Source: Halobacteriales archaeon
GTDB lineage: Archaea > Thermoplasmatota > SW-10-69-26 > JACQPN01 > JAIVGT01
NCBI GenBank assembly: GCA_020201485.1
Contig: JAIVGT010000255.1
Span: 1-6,144 of the forward strand
Direction: 5' to 3'
Length of the DNA: 6,144 nt
Positions 5,509 to 6,144 of the stretch are shown one piece after another; the stretch's first letter is position 1; the number at the start of each line of letters is the position of its first letter. A model generated the notes under the pieces. The model had not been told where the DNA came from. It ran no database searches and was given only the letters and a program-made list of their open reading frames with translations. Position numbers and translations under genes: made by a program.

Positions 5509-5518
5509 GCTTATGAGG
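5509..5518 (+). promoter_or_regulatory. Putative TATA element of the right-edge membrane-anchored protein
   Basis: GCTTATGAGG is an AT-richer island 31 nt before the GTG start at 5550. At usual archaeal spacing it would start transcription near 5540, leaving about a 10-nt leader that begins with GAGG (5540-5543), a weak ribosome binding site 6 nt before GTG. The divergent mutase promoter lies 54 nt away. Confidence 0.4.
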
Positions 5519-5549
5519 CTCCCAGGGGACCAGGCACCCGAGGCGCAGC

Positions 5550-6144
5550 GTGGGGAAGGGCAGGCTGACCTGGGCGCTGTTGCTCGCCGTGCTCGTCACG
5601 GCCGGCGCCGCCGGCGCGGTCGGGGCCTATTACCTCCAGCAGCGGGATGCGCACACGGAGCGCATCGACCACACCTGGACCATCACCCTCCGCCCCCTGG
5701 GCGACGGGCCCTACGAGCTCGACCTGCCCCTGCCCTCGGATGGCGCCGGGAACCCGGTGCGCATCCAGCTCCGCTCCTTCGGCGCCCCGGTTGACTTCGG
5801 CGTCGTGCGCACCGAGTATGGCGCCGCGCTCACCATCCGCGGCCACGGCGAGGACGGGGTCGTGACCCTGCGCCAGGACGGCGGCCTGCCCCTGCACCTG
5901 AGCATGGACGACCAGCGCACGAGCTTCCCCCAGTTCAAGTTCTGGATGCGCCTCGCCGAAGGCAGCCCGCGCGTGAACCTCACCCTGCGCCTGGGCGAGG
6001 TCAACACCACCCTGGGCTGGGAGAGCGCCAACCGCCTCGGGCACACCATCGTCGCCGAGGGCGACCTCGAGCCCTCGGGCTGGCAGCGGGTGCGCGCCGA
6101 GCACGACTTCGACATCTGGCACGCGGACGGGGCGAAGAGCACCT
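5550..6144 (+). CDS. Membrane-anchored extracellular protein of unknown function, C-terminus cut by window edge
   Basis: I do not recognise this gene. From GTG 5550 (VGKGRLTWALLLAV) the frame is open to the right edge, 198 residues so far; an in-frame TGA at 5514-5516 leaves this GTG as the first usable start. Residues about 6-29 are a single hydrophobic helix preceded by Lys/Arg, so an N-terminal membrane anchor or signal with the rest outside. The outside part looks beta-rich: alternating patterns such as WTITLRPL, YELDLPLP, RIQLRSF, ALTIRG and NLTLRLG, with the stretch VRTEYGAALTIRGHGEDG. Two N-glycosylation sequons (NLT, NTT) would fit archaeal surface glycosylation. No catalytic motif is seen. 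Codon choice is strongly GC-ending, as in the neighbours, which supports it as real. It is divergent from the mutase with 128 nt between starts. Confidence 0.75.
   Translation, partial: MGKGRLTWALLLAVLVTAGAAGAVGAYYLQQRDAHTERIDHTWTITLRPLGDGPYELDLPLPSDGAGNPVRIQLRSFGAPVDFGVVRTEYGAALTIRGHGEDGVVTLRQDGGLPLHLSMDDQRTSFPQFKFWMRLAEGSPRVNLTLRLGEVNTTLGWESANRLGHTIVAEGDLEPSGWQRVRAEHDFDIWHADGAKST

Noticed and set aside
3625..5568. 647-codon open frame on the plus strand
   Set aside because: It lies antisense to the mutase, has Arg/His/Leu-rich composition without any domain, and is explained by the strong third-position GC of the real gene.
5511..6122. 203-codon minus-strand frame at the right end
   Set aside because: It is antisense to the membrane-anchored protein, which has the better codon-position pattern, a start with a weak ribosome site and a clear transmembrane segment.

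Overview
The window reads as chromosomal DNA from a high-GC archaeon. Three things point that way. First, a regulator at 1199-1885 has the archaeal-type HTH_10 (bacterio-opsin activator) C-terminal domain. Second, methylmalonyl-CoA mutase is present as a stand-alone catalytic chain with no fused B12 domain. Third, several genes have a short AT-richer TATA-like element about 21-33 nt upstream of the start codon with little or no leader, as in archaeal leaderless transcripts. The proteins are rich in Arg and Ala and not strongly acidic, which argues against a haloarchaeon. A Thermoplasmatota-like lineage is my best guess, and it is inference only.

Layout from left to right. 1-857 (minus) is an EamA/DMT-family membrane transporter whose C-terminus runs off the left edge. 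858-1198 is a divergent intergenic region with a locally AT-rich promoter patch and two inverted repeats. 1199-1885 (plus) is the HTH_10 regulator. It converges on a minus-strand pair at 1896-3010: a short PadR-type repressor, then an RDD membrane protein with a HAAS-like helical N-terminus, 2 nt apart. 3095-3508 (minus) is methylmalonyl-CoA epimerase. 3540-3644 (minus) is a previously unlisted candidate 34-residue small protein with a strong coding signature. 3751-5421 (minus) is the methylmalonyl-CoA mutase large subunit. 5550-6144 (plus) is a divergent single-pass membrane-anchored, probably extracellular protein of unknown function that runs off the right edge.

How the genes work together. 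The epimerase and mutase do the last two steps of propionyl-CoA conversion to succinyl-CoA (D- to L-methylmalonyl-CoA, then to succinyl-CoA). The cobalamin-binding small subunit the mutase needs is absent here and must lie elsewhere. The two genes are not tightly packed, but they appear to share a promoter motif, GCTTnAAGGCC, ending 22 nt before each start codon. This suggests separate, co-regulated, leaderless transcripts. PadR plus the HAAS-RDD protein forms a separate two-gene unit of a known kind (a PadR repressor with a membrane target). I see no mobile elements, CRISPR arrays, rRNA or tRNA genes.

The items most worth following up are the small ORF between mutase and epimerase, the shared promoter motif, the PadR/HAAS-RDD pair, and the unknown surface protein at the right edge.
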